From positions 186,001-250,000 of the forward strand of contig NZ_JAKMCR010000003.1 in NCBI RefSeq assembly GCF_022662175.1: a DNA stretch of 64,000 nucleotides, in the 5' to 3' direction. The number at the start of each line of letters is the position of its first letter. Positions within the stretch are counted from its first letter, which is position 1. The notes under the pieces were generated by a model. The model saw nothing but the letters and a program-made list of their open reading frames with translations, was not told the origin of the DNA and searched no databases. This stretch comes from Aestuariivivens marinum. GTDB lineage: Bacteria > Bacteroidota > Bacteroidia > Flavobacteriales > Flavobacteriaceae. Positions 8,049 through 17,852 of the stretch are shown here, piece after piece. Made by a program: the position numbers and the translations under genes.

Positions 8049-10187
8049 ATGAAAAACAGCTTAATTATTATATCTCTAAGTTTTATTTTTGCCGTTTCCT
8101 GTAAAAAGGACAAATCAATGAGTCAACGAATGATTGAAGCCAAAACACCGACCGCCACCAAGAAACCAAAGCAACTAATTATTCATGACGATGTTAGGAT
8201 TGATAATTATTATTGGTTAAATGATAGGGAAAATAATGATGTAATAGACTATTTGAACGCAGAAAATGATTATACCAAGCGTATGATGCGGCATACGGAA
8301 GCGTTTCAAAAGGTGCTCTTCAAAGAAATGAAGGGTAGGATTAAGGAGGACGATACCACTGTGCCCTATAAATTAAATGGCTATTGGTATTTAACTCGCT
8401 ATGAAAAAGGAAAGGATTACCCTATATATGTTAGAAAAAAGGGAACCTTAAAAGCTCCAGAGGAAATACTGTTTGATTGCAATGCCATGGCCAAAGACCT
8501 TGCCTATTTCAACCTAGGAGGTATTTCCATAAGTCCGGATAACACCATGGCTGCTTTTTCTACTGATGTTGTGAGTAGAAGACAGTATGTAATTCAAATT
8601 AAAAATTTAATAACGGGAGAAATCTATCCCGATAAAATTGCCAATACAACGGGCAGTGCCACATGGGCTAATGATAATAGAACTCTGTTTTATTCTCGTA
8701 AAGATGAAATAACACTCCGTTCGCATAAAATTTATAAGCATATAATAAATACCACTGAAGATAAAGATCTCGAGGTTTACCATGAAAAGGATGAAACCTT
8801 TAATACATTTGTGTACAAGACTAAATCTAGAAAGTATATTGTTGTAGGCTCGTCTAGTACATTAACAACAGAATATCGATTTTTGGATGCCAATACACCT
8901 CATGAGGAATTTAAAGTTTTTCAAAAACGAACTAGGGAACTGGATTACAGTATCTCACATTATAATGACAGCTTCTATATTATCGCCAACAGTGACGGAG
9001 CTACTAATTTTAAACTTTTAAAAACCAGTGAGATACATACTGAAATAGAACATTGGCAAGAGGTTTTACCACATAGAGAAGCTGTTTTAATTGAAGATAT
9101 TGAAATTTTTAAAGATTATTTGGTGGTGAATGAACGTGAAAATGGACTTAACCGTTTGCGTATTATGAGTTGGGACGGTAAAGAAGATTATTATTTGCCA
9201 TTTAATAGCGAAACCTATACAGCATATATAGGTAATAATCCCGATTTTGATAGTGATGTGTTGCGCTATGGGTTTAATTCGTTAACCTCTCCAAGTGCAG
9301 TTATAGATTATAACCTTAAGACCAAGCAAAGGAAGATTAAAAAAGAACAACAGGTTTTAGGAGGAAAGTTTAAAAAGGAAAATTATGAGTCCAGACGCGT
9401 TTGGGCAACTGCAAAGGACGGTGTTAAAGTACCAATATCCTTAGTTTATAAAAAAGGAATCAAACTAGACGGTCAAACTCCATTGCTACAGTATGCTTAT
9501 GGTTCTTATGGCTCTACTATCGACCCTTCGTTTTCAAGTATTAGATTAAGCTTATTGGATCGCGGATTTATATATGCCATTGCACATATTCGAGGTGGAG
9601 AATATTTAGGAAGGGAATGGTATGAAAATGGTAAGTTATTGACCAAGAAAAATACCTTTACCGATTTTATTGATTGCTCCAAATATTTAATTGAGCAAAA
9701 GTACACGTCAGCTAAACATTTATATGCTTATGGCGGTTCAGCTGGTGGTTTGCTTATGGGGGCAGTTATTAATATGAATCCAGAATTGTACAATGGTATT
9801 TTGGCGGCTGTACCTTTTGTGGATGTGGTGACAACCATGTTGGATGATTCTATCCCTTTAACTACAGGTGAATATGATGAATGGGGAAATCCTAATAAAG
9901 AAGAATTTTATCATTATATGAAATCCTATTCTCCCTATGATAATGTAGAAGCTAAAGCTTATCCCAATATGTTGGTAACAACGGGGCTACACGATTCGCA
10001 AGTGCAGTATTGGGAGCCTGCCAAATGGGTAGCAAAATTAAGGGAACTTAAAACAGACAGCAATATATTGTTGTTACACACTGATATGGACTCAGGGCAT
10101 GGTGGGGCTTCAGGACGATTTGAAAGCTTAAAGGAGGTGGCATTGGAATATGCTTTTTTGTTGGATTTAGAAGGAATTCATAACTAA
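8049..10187 (+). CDS. Prolyl oligopeptidase family S9A peptidase, predicted lipoprotein
   Basis: A serine peptidase of the prolyl oligopeptidase/oligopeptidase B group. The start was set at 8049 because MKNSLIIISLSFIFAVSCKK forms a lipoprotein signal with Cys at residue 20, while the longer frame from 8025 adds eight residues that spoil it. A seven-blade propeller domain spans about residues 100-430. The hydrolase domain carries the triad Ser564 (GGSAGGLL), Asp649 (GLHDSQVQYW) and His684 (DSGHGGASG). At 712 residues it is of full family length. It probably acts in the periplasm, cutting short peptides after basic residues or Pro; the specificity is inference from the closeness to oligopeptidase B. 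Confidence 0.92.
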   Translation: MKNSLIIISLSFIFAVSCKKDKSMSQRMIEAKTPTATKKPKQLIIHDDVRIDNYYWLNDRENNDVIDYLNAENDYTKRMMRHTEAFQKVLFKEMKGRIKEDDTTVPYKLNGYWYLTRYEKGKDYPIYVRKKGTLKAPEEILFDCNAMAKDLAYFNLGGISISPDNTMAAFSTDVVSRRQYVIQIKNLITGEIYPDKIANTTGSATWANDNRTLFYSRKDEITLRSHKIYKHIINTTEDKDLEVYHEKDETFNTFVYKTKSRKYIVVGSSSTLTTEYRFLDANTPHEEFKVFQKRTRELDYSISHYNDSFYIIANSDGATNFKLLKTSEIHTEIEHWQEVLPHREAVLIEDIEIFKDYLVVNERENGLNRLRIMSWDGKEDYYLPFNSETYTAYIGNNPDFDSDVLRYGFNSLTSPSAVIDYNLKTKQRKIKKEQQVLGGKFKKENYESRRVWATAKDGVKVPISLVYKKGIKLDGQTPLLQYAYGSYGSTIDPSFSSIRLSLLDRGFIYAIAHIRGGEYLGREWYENGKLLTKKNTFTDFIDCSKYLIEQKYTSAKHLYAYGGSAGGLLMGAVINMNPELYNGILAAVPFVDVVTTMLDDSIPLTTGEYDEWGNPNKEEFYHYMKSYSPYDNVEAKAYPNMLVTTGLHDSQVQYWEPAKWVAKLRELKTDSNILLLHTDMDSGHGGASGRFESLKEVALEYAFLLDLEGIHN

Positions 10188-10202
10188 TAAAAAAAAATAT
10201 AC

Positions 10203-10210
10203 TATTTTTG
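10203..10210 (+). promoter_or_regulatory. Putative -7 box before the CBS-like gene
   Basis: TATTTTTG matches TAnnTTTG, 56 bases before the ATG at 10267. No good -33 TTG was found at the usual distance. Confidence 0.35.
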
Positions 10211-10266
10211 CAAGGTTTTAGGTTATATTTATTTCCTATAAATAAATTGGCTCTTAAAAAGCGTTT

Positions 10267-11304
10267 ATGAAACATAACAACCAAGTTTTTGATAGCGTCT
10301 TAGATTTAGTAGGTCAAACACCTCTTGTAAGACTTAATAAATTTACGACAAACTTCAAAGGGAGTTACTTAGCAAAAGTTGAATCTTTCAACCCCGGGAA
10401 CTCATCAAAAGACAGAATAGCACTTTATATTATTGAACAAGCTGAAAAGCAAGGTATTTTAAAACCTGGTGATACCATTATTGAGACCACCTCTGGAAAC
10501 ACTGGTTTTAGTATTGCCATGGTTAGTATTATTAAAGGTTACGAATGTGTTTTAGCTGTAAGTTCAAAATCTTCGGCCGATAAGATTGATATGCTAAAGA
10601 CCATGGGAGCAAAAGTTTATGTTTGTCCTGCCCATGTTAGTGCAGATGATCCTAGATCTTATTATCAGGTAGCCAAACGTCTACATGAGGAGATAAAAGG
10701 TTCGGTGTACATTAATCAGTATTTTAATGAATTAAATATTGATGCCCATTATCAGAGCACAGGTCCTGAAATTTGGGAACAAACTCAAGGTGAAATCACA
10801 CATTTGGTTGCCTGTAGTGGAACTGGAGGAACCATTTCTGGTACAGCGAGATATTTAAAGGAGCAAAATCCAAACATCAAAGTCTTTGGAGTTGATGCCT
10901 TTGGTTCGGTGATAAAAAAATACCATGAAACCAAAGAGTTTGATGAAAAAGAGATTTATCCTTACCGAATTGAAGGTTTAGGAAAGAATTTAATACCATC
11001 GGCTACGGATTTCGATATTATTGATGAATTTATAAAAGTTACCGATGAAGATAGTGCCCATACAGCTCGGGCAATAGCTAAAACAGAAGGTTTGTTTGTA
11101 GGGTATACGTCGGGAGCAGTAATGCAGGCGGTTAAACAATTGAACGAGCAAGGAAAATTTAAAAAAGGAGATCGTATTGTTGTGATTTTTCCGGATCACG
11201 GTTCGCGTTACATGAGTAAAATATATAGTGATAAGTGGATGAATGAGCAAGGCTTTTTTGATAGTGTCAATGAAGCTGCAGAAAACATTCAATACATAAA
11301 ATAG
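10267..11304 (+). CDS. CBS-like PLP enzyme of the cysteine synthase family; candidate cysteate synthase
   Basis: A 345-residue fold-type II PLP enzyme. The Schiff-base Lys is K48 in NPGNSSKDR, the substrate loop is TSGNTG at 75-80, and the phosphate-binding loop GTGGT is at 185-189. The C-terminal part ([27 protein letters not shown]) is worded like a cystathionine beta-synthase catalytic core without regulatory CBS repeats. It could make cysteine or cystathionine. The next same-strand gene is an alpha-oxoamine synthase, and in capnine-making Bacteroidota an enzyme of this family makes cysteate from O-phosphoserine and sulfite. That role is inference here. The gene ends at a strong terminator, so it is probably transcribed separately from its downstream neighbour. 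Confidence 0.85.
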   Translation: MKHNNQVFDSVLDLVGQTPLVRLNKFTTNFKGSYLAKVESFNPGNSSKDRIALYIIEQAEKQGILKPGDTIIETTSGNTGFSIAMVSIIKGYECVLAVSSKSSADKIDMLKTMGAKVYVCPAHVSADDPRSYYQVAKRLHEEIKGSVYINQYFNELNIDAHYQSTGPEIWEQTQGEITHLVACSGTGGTISGTARYLKEQNPNIKVFGVDAFGSVIKKYHETKEFDEKEIYPYRIEGLGKNLIPSATDFDIIDEFIKVTDEDSAHTARAIAKTEGLFVGYTSGAVMQAVKQLNEQGKFKKGDRIVVIFPDHGSRYMSKIYSDKWMNEQGFFDSVNEAAENIQYIK

Positions 11305-11323
11305 TCAAAATTTTTTAACCTTT

Positions 11324-11370
11324 AAAAGAGGCAACTTTTATTGTATTTGCAATAGGTTGCCTCTTTTTTT
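11324..11370 (+). terminator. Rho-independent terminator after the CBS-like gene
   Basis: AAAAGAGGCAAC (11324-11335) pairs with GTTGCCTCTTTT (from 11356), with a 20-base loop and a run of seven T at 11364-11370. This is a strong hairpin, 20 bases past the stop codon. Confidence 0.88.
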
Positions 11371-11522
11371 GTTCTGTTTGTAATTGTCTATTAAAAAATT
11401 ATGCTCAAACCATTTAAATATTTAATTTTGCAGACTGAACTAAGGTTTTAAGTTTTTATTATTTCATACTAAAAAGTATGATTAGCTTTGCCTTAAATTA
11501 ATAGCACTAATAGTTGGAATAA

Positions 11523-12782
11523 ATGAAAGATTTATTTGATAAGATTTATAAGGATAAAGGACCATTAGGGAAATGGGCTTCACAGGCAGAAGGGTATTTT
11601 GTGTTTCCAAAATTGGAAGGTGAAATATCAAATCGCATGAAGTTTCAAGGAAAGGATGTCATAACATGGAGTATCAATGATTATCTAGGCTTGGCCAATC
11701 ACCCTGAAGTTAGAAAAGTAGATGCAGAGGCAGCAGCTCAATACGGTTCGGCTTATCCCATGGGAGCTAGAATGATGTCTGGTCATACCGATTTGCACGA
11801 AAAACTTCAGGATGAATTAGCGGCTTTCGTTAAGAAAGAAGCATCTTATCTTTTAAATTTTGGATATCAAGGTATGGTATCTACCATTGACGCTTTAGTG
11901 TCTAAAGACGATATCATAGTATATGATGTAGATGCGCATGCCTGTATTATAGATGGAGTTCGACTGCACATGGGTAAACGTTTTACCTATAAGCATAACG
12001 ATGTAGAAAGTTTAGAGAAAAACCTAGAACGCGCTACCAAAATGGCAGAACAGACTGGTGGTGGTATTTTGGTGATTTCTGAAGGTGTTTTTGGTATGCG
12101 TGGTGAGCAAGGCCGTTTAAAAGAAATTGTAGCCTTAAAAAAGAAATATAAGTTCAGATTGTTCGTTGATGATGCACATGGGTTTGGTACCCTAGGGGCT
12201 ACAGGTGCTGGAGCAGGTGAGGAGCAAGGGGTTCAAGACGATATTGACGTTTATTTTGCCACTTTTGCTAAATCTATGGCAAGCACAGGTGCTTTTATTG
12301 CGGGTGATCAAGAAATCATTGACTACTTGAAATACAACTTACGCTCTCAAATGTTTGCCAAATCTTTGCAAATGCAATTAGTTGTTGGTGCATTAAAGCG
12401 TTTAGATATGCTTAGAACCATGCCTGAGTTAAAGCAAAACTTATGGACCATTGTTAATGCCTTACAATCTGGATTAAAGGCACGTGGTTTTGATATTGGT
12501 ACCACACAAAGTTGTGTAACTCCAGTGTACTTAAAAGGGAGTATTCCAGAAGCTATGGCCTTGGTTAAAGACCTAAGAGAAAATTATGGAATATTCTGCT
12601 CCATAGTAGTTTACCCTGTTATACCTAAAGGGTTAATTTTACTAAGAATGATTCCAACTGCTACCCATACCTTACAGGATGTTGAGGAAACCTTAGATGC
12701 TTTTGATGCTATACGGGAACGTTTGGATAATGGTACTTATAAACGTTTGTCTGCAGCTGTTATGGCAGCAATGGGGGAATAA
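11523..12782 (+). CDS. Alpha-oxoamine synthase family acyltransferase (serine palmitoyltransferase or cysteate fatty-acyltransferase type)
   Basis: A 419-residue fold-type I PLP enzyme that condenses an amino acid with an acyl thioester and releases CO2. Visible features are NDYLGLANHPEV near 52-63, YGSAYPMGARMMSG near 74-87, the PLP-stacking His139 (DVDAHACI), VDDAHGFGTLG at 215-225 and the PLP Lys250 in ATFAKSMAST. Family members include KBL, BioF, serine palmitoyltransferase and the cysteate acyltransferase that makes 3-ketocapnine. No bio or tdh genes are nearby, whereas a CBS-like enzyme lies upstream and a BcerS-like acyltransferase downstream, so a sphingoid or sulfonolipid base is the favoured product. 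The substrate choice is inference. Confidence 0.85.
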   Translation: MKDLFDKIYKDKGPLGKWASQAEGYFVFPKLEGEISNRMKFQGKDVITWSINDYLGLANHPEVRKVDAEAAAQYGSAYPMGARMMSGHTDLHEKLQDELAAFVKKEASYLLNFGYQGMVSTIDALVSKDDIIVYDVDAHACIIDGVRLHMGKRFTYKHNDVESLEKNLERATKMAEQTGGGILVISEGVFGMRGEQGRLKEIVALKKKYKFRLFVDDAHGFGTLGATGAGAGEEQGVQDDIDVYFATFAKSMASTGAFIAGDQEIIDYLKYNLRSQMFAKSLQMQLVVGALKRLDMLRTMPELKQNLWTIVNALQSGLKARGFDIGTTQSCVTPVYLKGSIPEAMALVKDLRENYGIFCSIVVYPVIPKGLILLRMIPTATHTLQDVEETLDAFDAIRERLDNGTYKRLSAAVMAAMGE

Positions 12783-12805
12783 TTAAATTAGAAGTTTTTA
12801 AATAT

Positions 12806-12833
12806 AAAATCGATTCAATATTGAATTGATTTT
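12806..12833. terminator. AT-rich bidirectional hairpin between convergent genes
   Basis: AAAATCGATTCAA pairs with TTGAATTGATTTT (one G-T pair) around a minimal loop, between the oxoamine synthase and BcerS-like genes. It is A+T-rich, so it would be a modest terminator. Confidence 0.5.
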
Positions 12834-12838
12834 CTTGT

Positions 12839-13960
12839 TTAAACAATATCTTTCCTAAATGTTTTTCGGCGCTTGTATATTTCGGGCCCGAAATGCTTCC
12901 ATATTTGTTGTATTGCAATATTATCTTCAAGCTCTGGGGTTCTGTAACAGGTTTGAATACCTTTTTCAGTAAATACTTTATAATACTCGTTAAAAATAAC
13001 TGCATGCACACCTTTGTGTTGGTAATCAGGACGAATACCAATCAAATAAAAAACAACATCTTTGCTGTGCTTTTTTGCTTTTAGAATTTGAGTAAATCCA
13101 AAAGGAAACAATTTCCCTTTTATGTTTTGTATGGTTTTAGCAAAAGAAGGCATAACGATAGCAAAACCAATTAAGCTGTCTTCTTTATCTATAATAAACT
13201 TGATATATTCGGGATTTACAAAACTTATAAATTTCTTCTTAAAATAAGCCTTTTGTATATCGTTGATAGCTACAAATGAAGATAATGAAGCATAGGATGC
13301 GTTAAATAGGTCGAACATCTTATCAGCATAAGGCATAACTTCTTTAGTTTTTGTAAAGTTTAACGCCTTAAGTTGATAGCGTCTTTTTATAAGCTCATTA
13401 GCTTTGGAAAAGGTGTCAGGGTTTACATTTTTAAAATCAAATCTACTTTCTATATATCCTTTCTCGACCTTGTAATTAGCCGCTTCATAATGTTTGACAT
13501 AATAGGGATGGTTATACCATGTAATCATAGAACCTATGGAATCAAATCCTTCTGTAAGAACGCCCACCTTGTCCAAATTAGAAAATCCAACAGGGCCTTC
13601 TACATATTCGAGATTGTGCACTTTCCCTATTTCTTCCACCTTATTTAAAAGGGTTTGGGATACGCTTAGGTCGTCTATAAAATCAAACCAGCCAAAACGC
13701 ATTTTTCTTTGATTTTGTCCTTTTACCTCAATCCAATTGATTATAGCCGCTATTCTCCCAACAATTTCCCCTTCCTTATAGGCTAAATACAAAACCGCTT
13801 CAGCATCATTAAAAACAGGGTTTTCGCTTTTGTTGAAAGTCTTTAATTCCTGGCTTATAATTGGTGGAACCCAATATTTTGAATCTTTGTAGAGTTTAAA
13901 AGGAAACTTTACAAATGTTTTTAAGTCTGCTTTAGTTTTTACTTCTTTAAGTGTAACCAT
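12839..13960 (-). CDS. BcerS/YghO-like GNAT-fold acyltransferase
   Basis: A 373-residue cytoplasmic protein starting MVTLKEVKTKADLKTF. The start at 13960 is preferred because the longer frame uses a TTG that overlaps the end of the upstream gene. The N-terminal block (FPFKLYKDSKYWVPPI, NPVFNDAEAVLYLAY, GEIVGRIAAIINW) is the signature I associate with the YghO-like N-acyltransferase family. The C-terminal part (FYLIGIRPDYQHKGVHAVIF) is a GNAT acyl-CoA-binding motif. Bacterial ceramide synthase (BcerS) belongs to this family. Convergent placement beside an alpha-oxoamine synthase suggests N-acylation of a sphingoid or capnine base. The family call is fairly firm; the substrate is inference. Confidence 0.78.
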   Translation of the reverse strand: MVTLKEVKTKADLKTFVKFPFKLYKDSKYWVPPIISQELKTFNKSENPVFNDAEAVLYLAYKEGEIVGRIAAIINWIEVKGQNQRKMRFGWFDFIDDLSVSQTLLNKVEEIGKVHNLEYVEGPVGFSNLDKVGVLTEGFDSIGSMITWYNHPYYVKHYEAANYKVEKGYIESRFDFKNVNPDTFSKANELIKRRYQLKALNFTKTKEVMPYADKMFDLFNASYASLSSFVAINDIQKAYFKKKFISFVNPEYIKFIIDKEDSLIGFAIVMPSFAKTIQNIKGKLFPFGFTQILKAKKHSKDVVFYLIGIRPDYQHKGVHAVIFNEYYKVFTEKGIQTCYRTPELEDNIAIQQIWKHFGPEIYKRRKTFRKDIV

Positions 13961-13961
13961 A

Positions 13962-14957
13962 TTAATCAAAATCAATCATGTTTCTTTTTTGCTTTCTTGT
14001 TTTTGAACTGGAGCCTTTTGTCTTATTACGTCTGGCTTGTCGTTTGCCTTCTTCTTTTGCAGATCCGCCATTATCTATATCTGTTTCTTTGTCTTTATGA
14101 AAATCAAAACGATATGAAGCACCAAAATTAACACCAAAAACAGCTGGGGTATCTTTGGTATTGAACGTTAAGGCAGTATCCAATTGAAAGTTTTGGTTCC
14201 AAAGATAGGCTCCGCCAAACCGGAATAAATTATCAGCATAAAAATCACTTTTAATACCTTGGGTTTCACCAAATATAACCCATTGCGGATTAAACGAATG
14301 TGTTAAGGTAAGGATGTATTGAAAATCAGATTGATCTGTACCAATCCTATCCTTAATTAAATTCATAACAAACACCCATCCACCAGCAAAATTATTTTGT
14401 GTGGCTATCATAATTTTAGGACTAAACCCAGAGATGTCTGCAGCTGTGTAGGGATTGTTTTCAGTATCATAATTAACTCCAGCATAAACTGATACTGCAG
14501 GTATTAAAGAACTCCATTTAAAACGGTGATTAGCTTTCCAGCTATAAAGATTTGGCTTATTGTCTGCATTTTTATAAGGATCGTATACTAAATATTTAGC
14601 ACCAACTGAAACATATTTAAAGTTAGATCGGTCTTCTTCAAACGGAACACTGGAATAATAGGTTTTAGTGTCATTCTGGTAGGTGCCTTCGACATTAATT
14701 TCCAATTCTTCCCATAGCAACCCATAGCGTACAGCAAAATCAACACCAAAGCCAGACACTTTATTTCTTAAAGCCGGAGTTCTTTCTTCGTTTGTTATAT
14801 AAGGTCCAACTTCTAATTGTAAAACGTTCGTACCAACAGAAAAAGCACTCCTGGAAACACCTGGCCTATTGGAGTTTATTACTTCAGTATATTGCGCAAA
14901 AGCTAGTGTGCTTAAGGTTATACATATTAGGGTTATGGTAGATCGGACAGACTTCAT
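13962..14957 (-). CDS. Predicted outer-membrane beta-barrel protein (MetA-like transporter type)
   Basis: A 331-residue protein with a signal peptide ending near TLAFAQ (residue 22). It is followed by strand-rich sequence with many alternating aromatic residues (NSNRPGVSRSAF, LQLEVGPYI, RYGLLWEELEINVEGTYQND, FRFGGAYLWNQNFQLD). The opening NRPG and this pattern resemble the phenol-degradation MetA-like outer-membrane family. The last 35 residues are an unusual basic low-complexity tail (KRQARRNKTKGSSSKTRKQK) after the barrel, which may be periplasmic. The stop codon lies one base before the BcerS-like start, so the two genes probably form one unit. The transported substrate, if any, is unknown. 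Confidence 0.75.
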   Translation of the reverse strand: MKSVRSTITLICITLSTLAFAQYTEVINSNRPGVSRSAFSVGTNVLQLEVGPYITNEERTPALRNKVSGFGVDFAVRYGLLWEELEINVEGTYQNDTKTYYSSVPFEEDRSNFKYVSVGAKYLVYDPYKNADNKPNLYSWKANHRFKWSSLIPAVSVYAGVNYDTENNPYTAADISGFSPKIMIATQNNFAGGWVFVMNLIKDRIGTDQSDFQYILTLTHSFNPQWVIFGETQGIKSDFYADNLFRFGGAYLWNQNFQLDTALTFNTKDTPAVFGVNFGASYRFDFHKDKETDIDNGGSAKEEGKRQARRNKTKGSSSKTRKQKRNMIDFD

Positions 14958-15080
14958 AGCTTATTAATTAGATTAAAACCAGTGGTAAATAGGTTAATTT
15001 TTTTATGTAAAAGGTTCTCAAATATAGATATTTTATAGTTTTTTTATCATTTATAAACGCTTTTTAAGTCCTTAGAATTG

Positions 15081-15088
15081 TATTTTTG
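15081..15088 (+). promoter_or_regulatory. Putative -7 box for the DUF4834/YfhO unit
   Basis: TATTTTTG lies 15 bases before the ATG at 15104 and overlaps the TTG codon (15086) of the longer frame. This argues for the inner ATG and a very short leader. Confidence 0.5.
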
Positions 15089-15103
15089 CTAAAAATCAAG
15101 TTT

Positions 15104-15388
15104 ATGCTTCAACACGCTTCTGCAACTGGATTAGTTAGAATGATACTCATTATTCTATTAATCTATTTCGGAATAAAAATAATATCACGTTTACTTACTC
15201 CTTTTTTAATAAAATATGTTTCTAAAAAAGCCGAGCAACGATTTGGTCAGCAATTTGGACAATTTCAAAGACGCGCTCCCCAAGAAAAACCTAAAAAGGA
15301 AGGTGAAGTGACTATTGATAAAATGCCCAACATGAAAACATCCAATAAAGATGTTGGCGACTATGTGGATTACGAAGAAATTGATTAA
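15104..15388 (+). CDS. DUF4834-type small membrane protein
   Basis: A 94-residue protein starting MLQHASATGLVRM. A single membrane span at about 12-30 (ILIILLIYFGIKIISRLL) is followed by a basic, Gln-rich region (RFGQQFGQFQRR) and an acidic end (DVGDYVDYEEID). This layout matches the small DUF4834 family of Bacteroidota, whose function is unknown. The start was chosen because the -7 box covers the alternative TTG. The YfhO gene follows after 32 bases, so co-transcription is likely. Confidence 0.72.
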   Translation: MLQHASATGLVRMILIILLIYFGIKIISRLLTPFLIKYVSKKAEQRFGQQFGQFQRRAPQEKPKKEGEVTIDKMPNMKTSNKDVGDYVDYEEID

Positions 15389-15420
15389 TTTTCAAACCTC
15401 ATAGTTTTTAAAACCTGTTT

Positions 15421-17850
15421 ATGCCACTTTCTTTTAATAAAATTGTGCCACACCTATTAGTGATAATAGGTTTCGTTGTTATTTCTCTAGCTTATTTTAG
15501 TCCAGTTTTAAAAGGAAAAGCCATTTTCCAAAGTGATATCATGCAATATATTGGGATGTCTAAACAGCAAAATCACTTTAGGGAAACAACAGGTGAAGAA
15601 ACCTATTGGACCAATAGTGCTTTTGGAGGTATGCCCACCTATCAACTCGGAGCAAAATATCCACATAATTACATTAAAAAACTGGATCTAGCATTTCGAT
15701 TTTTACCACGTCCAGCCGATTATTTGTTTCTTTACCTATTAGGTTTTTATGTACTTATGTTGGTCCTTAAGGTCGATTATAAGCTGGCCGTACTAGGAGC
15801 ATTGGCTTTTGGATTTTCAACGTATTTAATTATTATTCTGGGCGTAGGCCATAACAGTAAAGCCCATGCCATAGCCTATATGCCTTTGGTATTAAGCGGT
15901 ATTATACTCACGTTTCAAAGAAAGTACATTTTAGGATTTTTGATTACTACAGCAGCTATGGGACTGGAATTGGTCGCCAATCATTTTCAAATGACCTATT
16001 ACTTGTTGCTGTTGGTTATCGTGTTGGGAATTGCTTACTTGGTAGATGCTTATAAAAAACAAGTACTACCTCATTATTTTAAATCGGTTGGAGTGTTGGC
16101 TTTAGCTGTTGTGCTTTCAATTGCCTTAAATGCTACGGGGATTTTGGCTACCCAAGAGTACGTCAAGGAAAGTTCAAGGGGAAAAAGTGAATTGACTATA
16201 AATCCAGACGGTTCTCAAAAGCAGGAATCTAGTGGGTTGGACAAAGAATACATCACCCAATTTAGCTATGGGATTTTTGAGTCATTAAATCTATTTATTC
16301 CAAGGCTTACAGGTGGAGGAAATGGTGAAAATTTAGGTAAGGAATCCAATACCTATGAAGCATATAGAAAGCTGGGAGCGTCTCCAAGTCAGGCTTTGGA
16401 GGCATCGAAACACGCACCTTTGTACTGGGGGAATCAACCCATTGTTGAAGCGCCCGCTTATGTAGGAGCAGTTATAGTCTTTTTGTTTGTGTTAGGGTTG
16501 TTTTTGGTTAAAGGGCGCTTGAAATGGTGGCTAGTAGGGGGTACAATACTTTCGCTTTTGCTTTCTTACGGAAAAAACCTAGGTTTTTTAACCGATTTCT
16601 TTATTGATTATGTGCCGCTGTATAATAAGTTTAGAGCGGTTAGCTCTATTCAGGTTATTTTGGAATTGTGTATTCCTATCCTAGGGGTTTTTGCATTAGT
16701 TAAACTGCTAAGTGGTTTTGAAAACGAAGCCGAAAAATTAAAGGCTTTAAAGTACTCTGTTATTATAACTGGAGGTGTAGCTGTTTTGCTGTTATTGTTT
16801 AAGTCGTCTTTTAGTTTTGCTGGTGTTAATGATGGGTTTTATAGTCAAAATTATGGACAAGACTTTATTGATGCGATTAAAGCTGATAGAAAAGCTGTTT
16901 TCACTACAGATATTTTGCGTTCGCTTATTTTGGTTTTAATTTCTTCGGGACTTATTTATGGTTATTTGAAGAATAAAACAAAGGAAAAGTGGGTGCTTAT
17001 CGGTTTTGGAGCACTTATTCTGTTTGATTTGGTTGGTGTTGACAGGCGCTATGTGAATAATGATGATTTTGTGTCGTCTTATCAAATGAAAAACCCATAC
17101 CAAATGAATGAAGCTGATAAAGATATTGTTAGGGACACGACGCATTTTAGAGTTTTTGATGTGACTTCCTCTGGGGCTAGAGCTTCCTATTTCCATAATT
17201 CATTAAATGGCTATCATGCAGCTAAACTAAGACGTTATGAAGATGTTTTTGATTTCTATGTAACCCAAAACAACATGAATATTTTAAACATGTTAAATGT
17301 CAAATATATCATTGCACAAGATGAAAAAGGAGTTGTAACAAGTTATTTAAACGAGGAGGCTAATGGTAATGCATGGTTTGTTGAGTCTTTAGAGCGATTG
17401 GATTCAGCAAAAGATGAAATTTTAGCTTTGGATAGTTTGGATACAAAGAATAAAGCAGTTTATACTTACATCAAGAAGCCTAAATATTTATTAAAGGAAA
17501 GTAGGGGCTTTAAATCGTTTGAAAAGGACTCGACTGTTTCCATTGATTTAATTAAACATAAGCCAAACTATCTAAAATACCAATCTAATAATAACCATGA
17601 CGGGTTTGCTGTGTTTTCTGAAGTGTATTATGGTAATGGCTGGAAAACCTTTATCGATGGTGAACCAAGCCATCATATTCGTGTGAACTATACGTTGCGT
17701 GGTATGGAAATTCCTGCAGGAACCCATACCATTGAATTTAAGTTTGACCCTGATGTTGTTAAAACAGGTAGTAAAATCACTTTGGCTAGCTCTATACTAT
17801 TAGGGTTGTTGCTTTTAGTTGGCGTGTTATACAAAGTAAAAAGAAAATAA
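15421..17850 (+). CDS. YfhO-family polytopic membrane protein
   Basis: An 809-residue inner-membrane protein with roughly a dozen hydrophobic segments, the first at 12-28 and the last near 785-804. Large non-membrane parts lie near 230-310 and in the C-terminal third. The N-terminal loop with FQSDIMQYIGMSKQQ and YWTNSAFGGMPTYQ, and the C-terminal block FSEVYYGNGWKTFIDG followed by RVNYTLRGMEIPAGTH, are typical of YfhO proteins. These are GT-C-like and linked to glycosylation of lipoteichoic or other surface polymers in some bacteria. Downstream lie a glycosyltransferase and a flippase, which supports a role in surface glycan assembly. The exact reaction is unknown. Confidence 0.87.
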   Translation: MPLSFNKIVPHLLVIIGFVVISLAYFSPVLKGKAIFQSDIMQYIGMSKQQNHFRETTGEETYWTNSAFGGMPTYQLGAKYPHNYIKKLDLAFRFLPRPADYLFLYLLGFYVLMLVLKVDYKLAVLGALAFGFSTYLIIILGVGHNSKAHAIAYMPLVLSGIILTFQRKYILGFLITTAAMGLELVANHFQMTYYLLLLVIVLGIAYLVDAYKKQVLPHYFKSVGVLALAVVLSIALNATGILATQEYVKESSRGKSELTINPDGSQKQESSGLDKEYITQFSYGIFESLNLFIPRLTGGGNGENLGKESNTYEAYRKLGASPSQALEASKHAPLYWGNQPIVEAPAYVGAVIVFLFVLGLFLVKGRLKWWLVGGTILSLLLSYGKNLGFLTDFFIDYVPLYNKFRAVSSIQVILELCIPILGVFALVKLLSGFENEAEKLKALKYSVIITGGVAVLLLLFKSSFSFAGVNDGFYSQNYGQDFIDAIKADRKAVFTTDILRSLILVLISSGLIYGYLKNKTKEKWVLIGFGALILFDLVGVDRRYVNNDDFVSSYQMKNPYQMNEADKDIVRDTTHFRVFDVTSSGARASYFHNSLNGYHAAKLRRYEDVFDFYVTQNNMNILNMLNVKYIIAQDEKGVVTSYLNEEANGNAWFVESLERLDSAKDEILALDSLDTKNKAVYTYIKKPKYLLKESRGFKSFEKDSTVSIDLIKHKPNYLKYQSNNNHDGFAVFSEVYYGNGWKTFIDGEPSHHIRVNYTLRGMEIPAGTHTIEFKFDPDVVKTGSKITLASSILLGLLLLVGVLYKVKRK

Positions 17851-17852
17851 TT

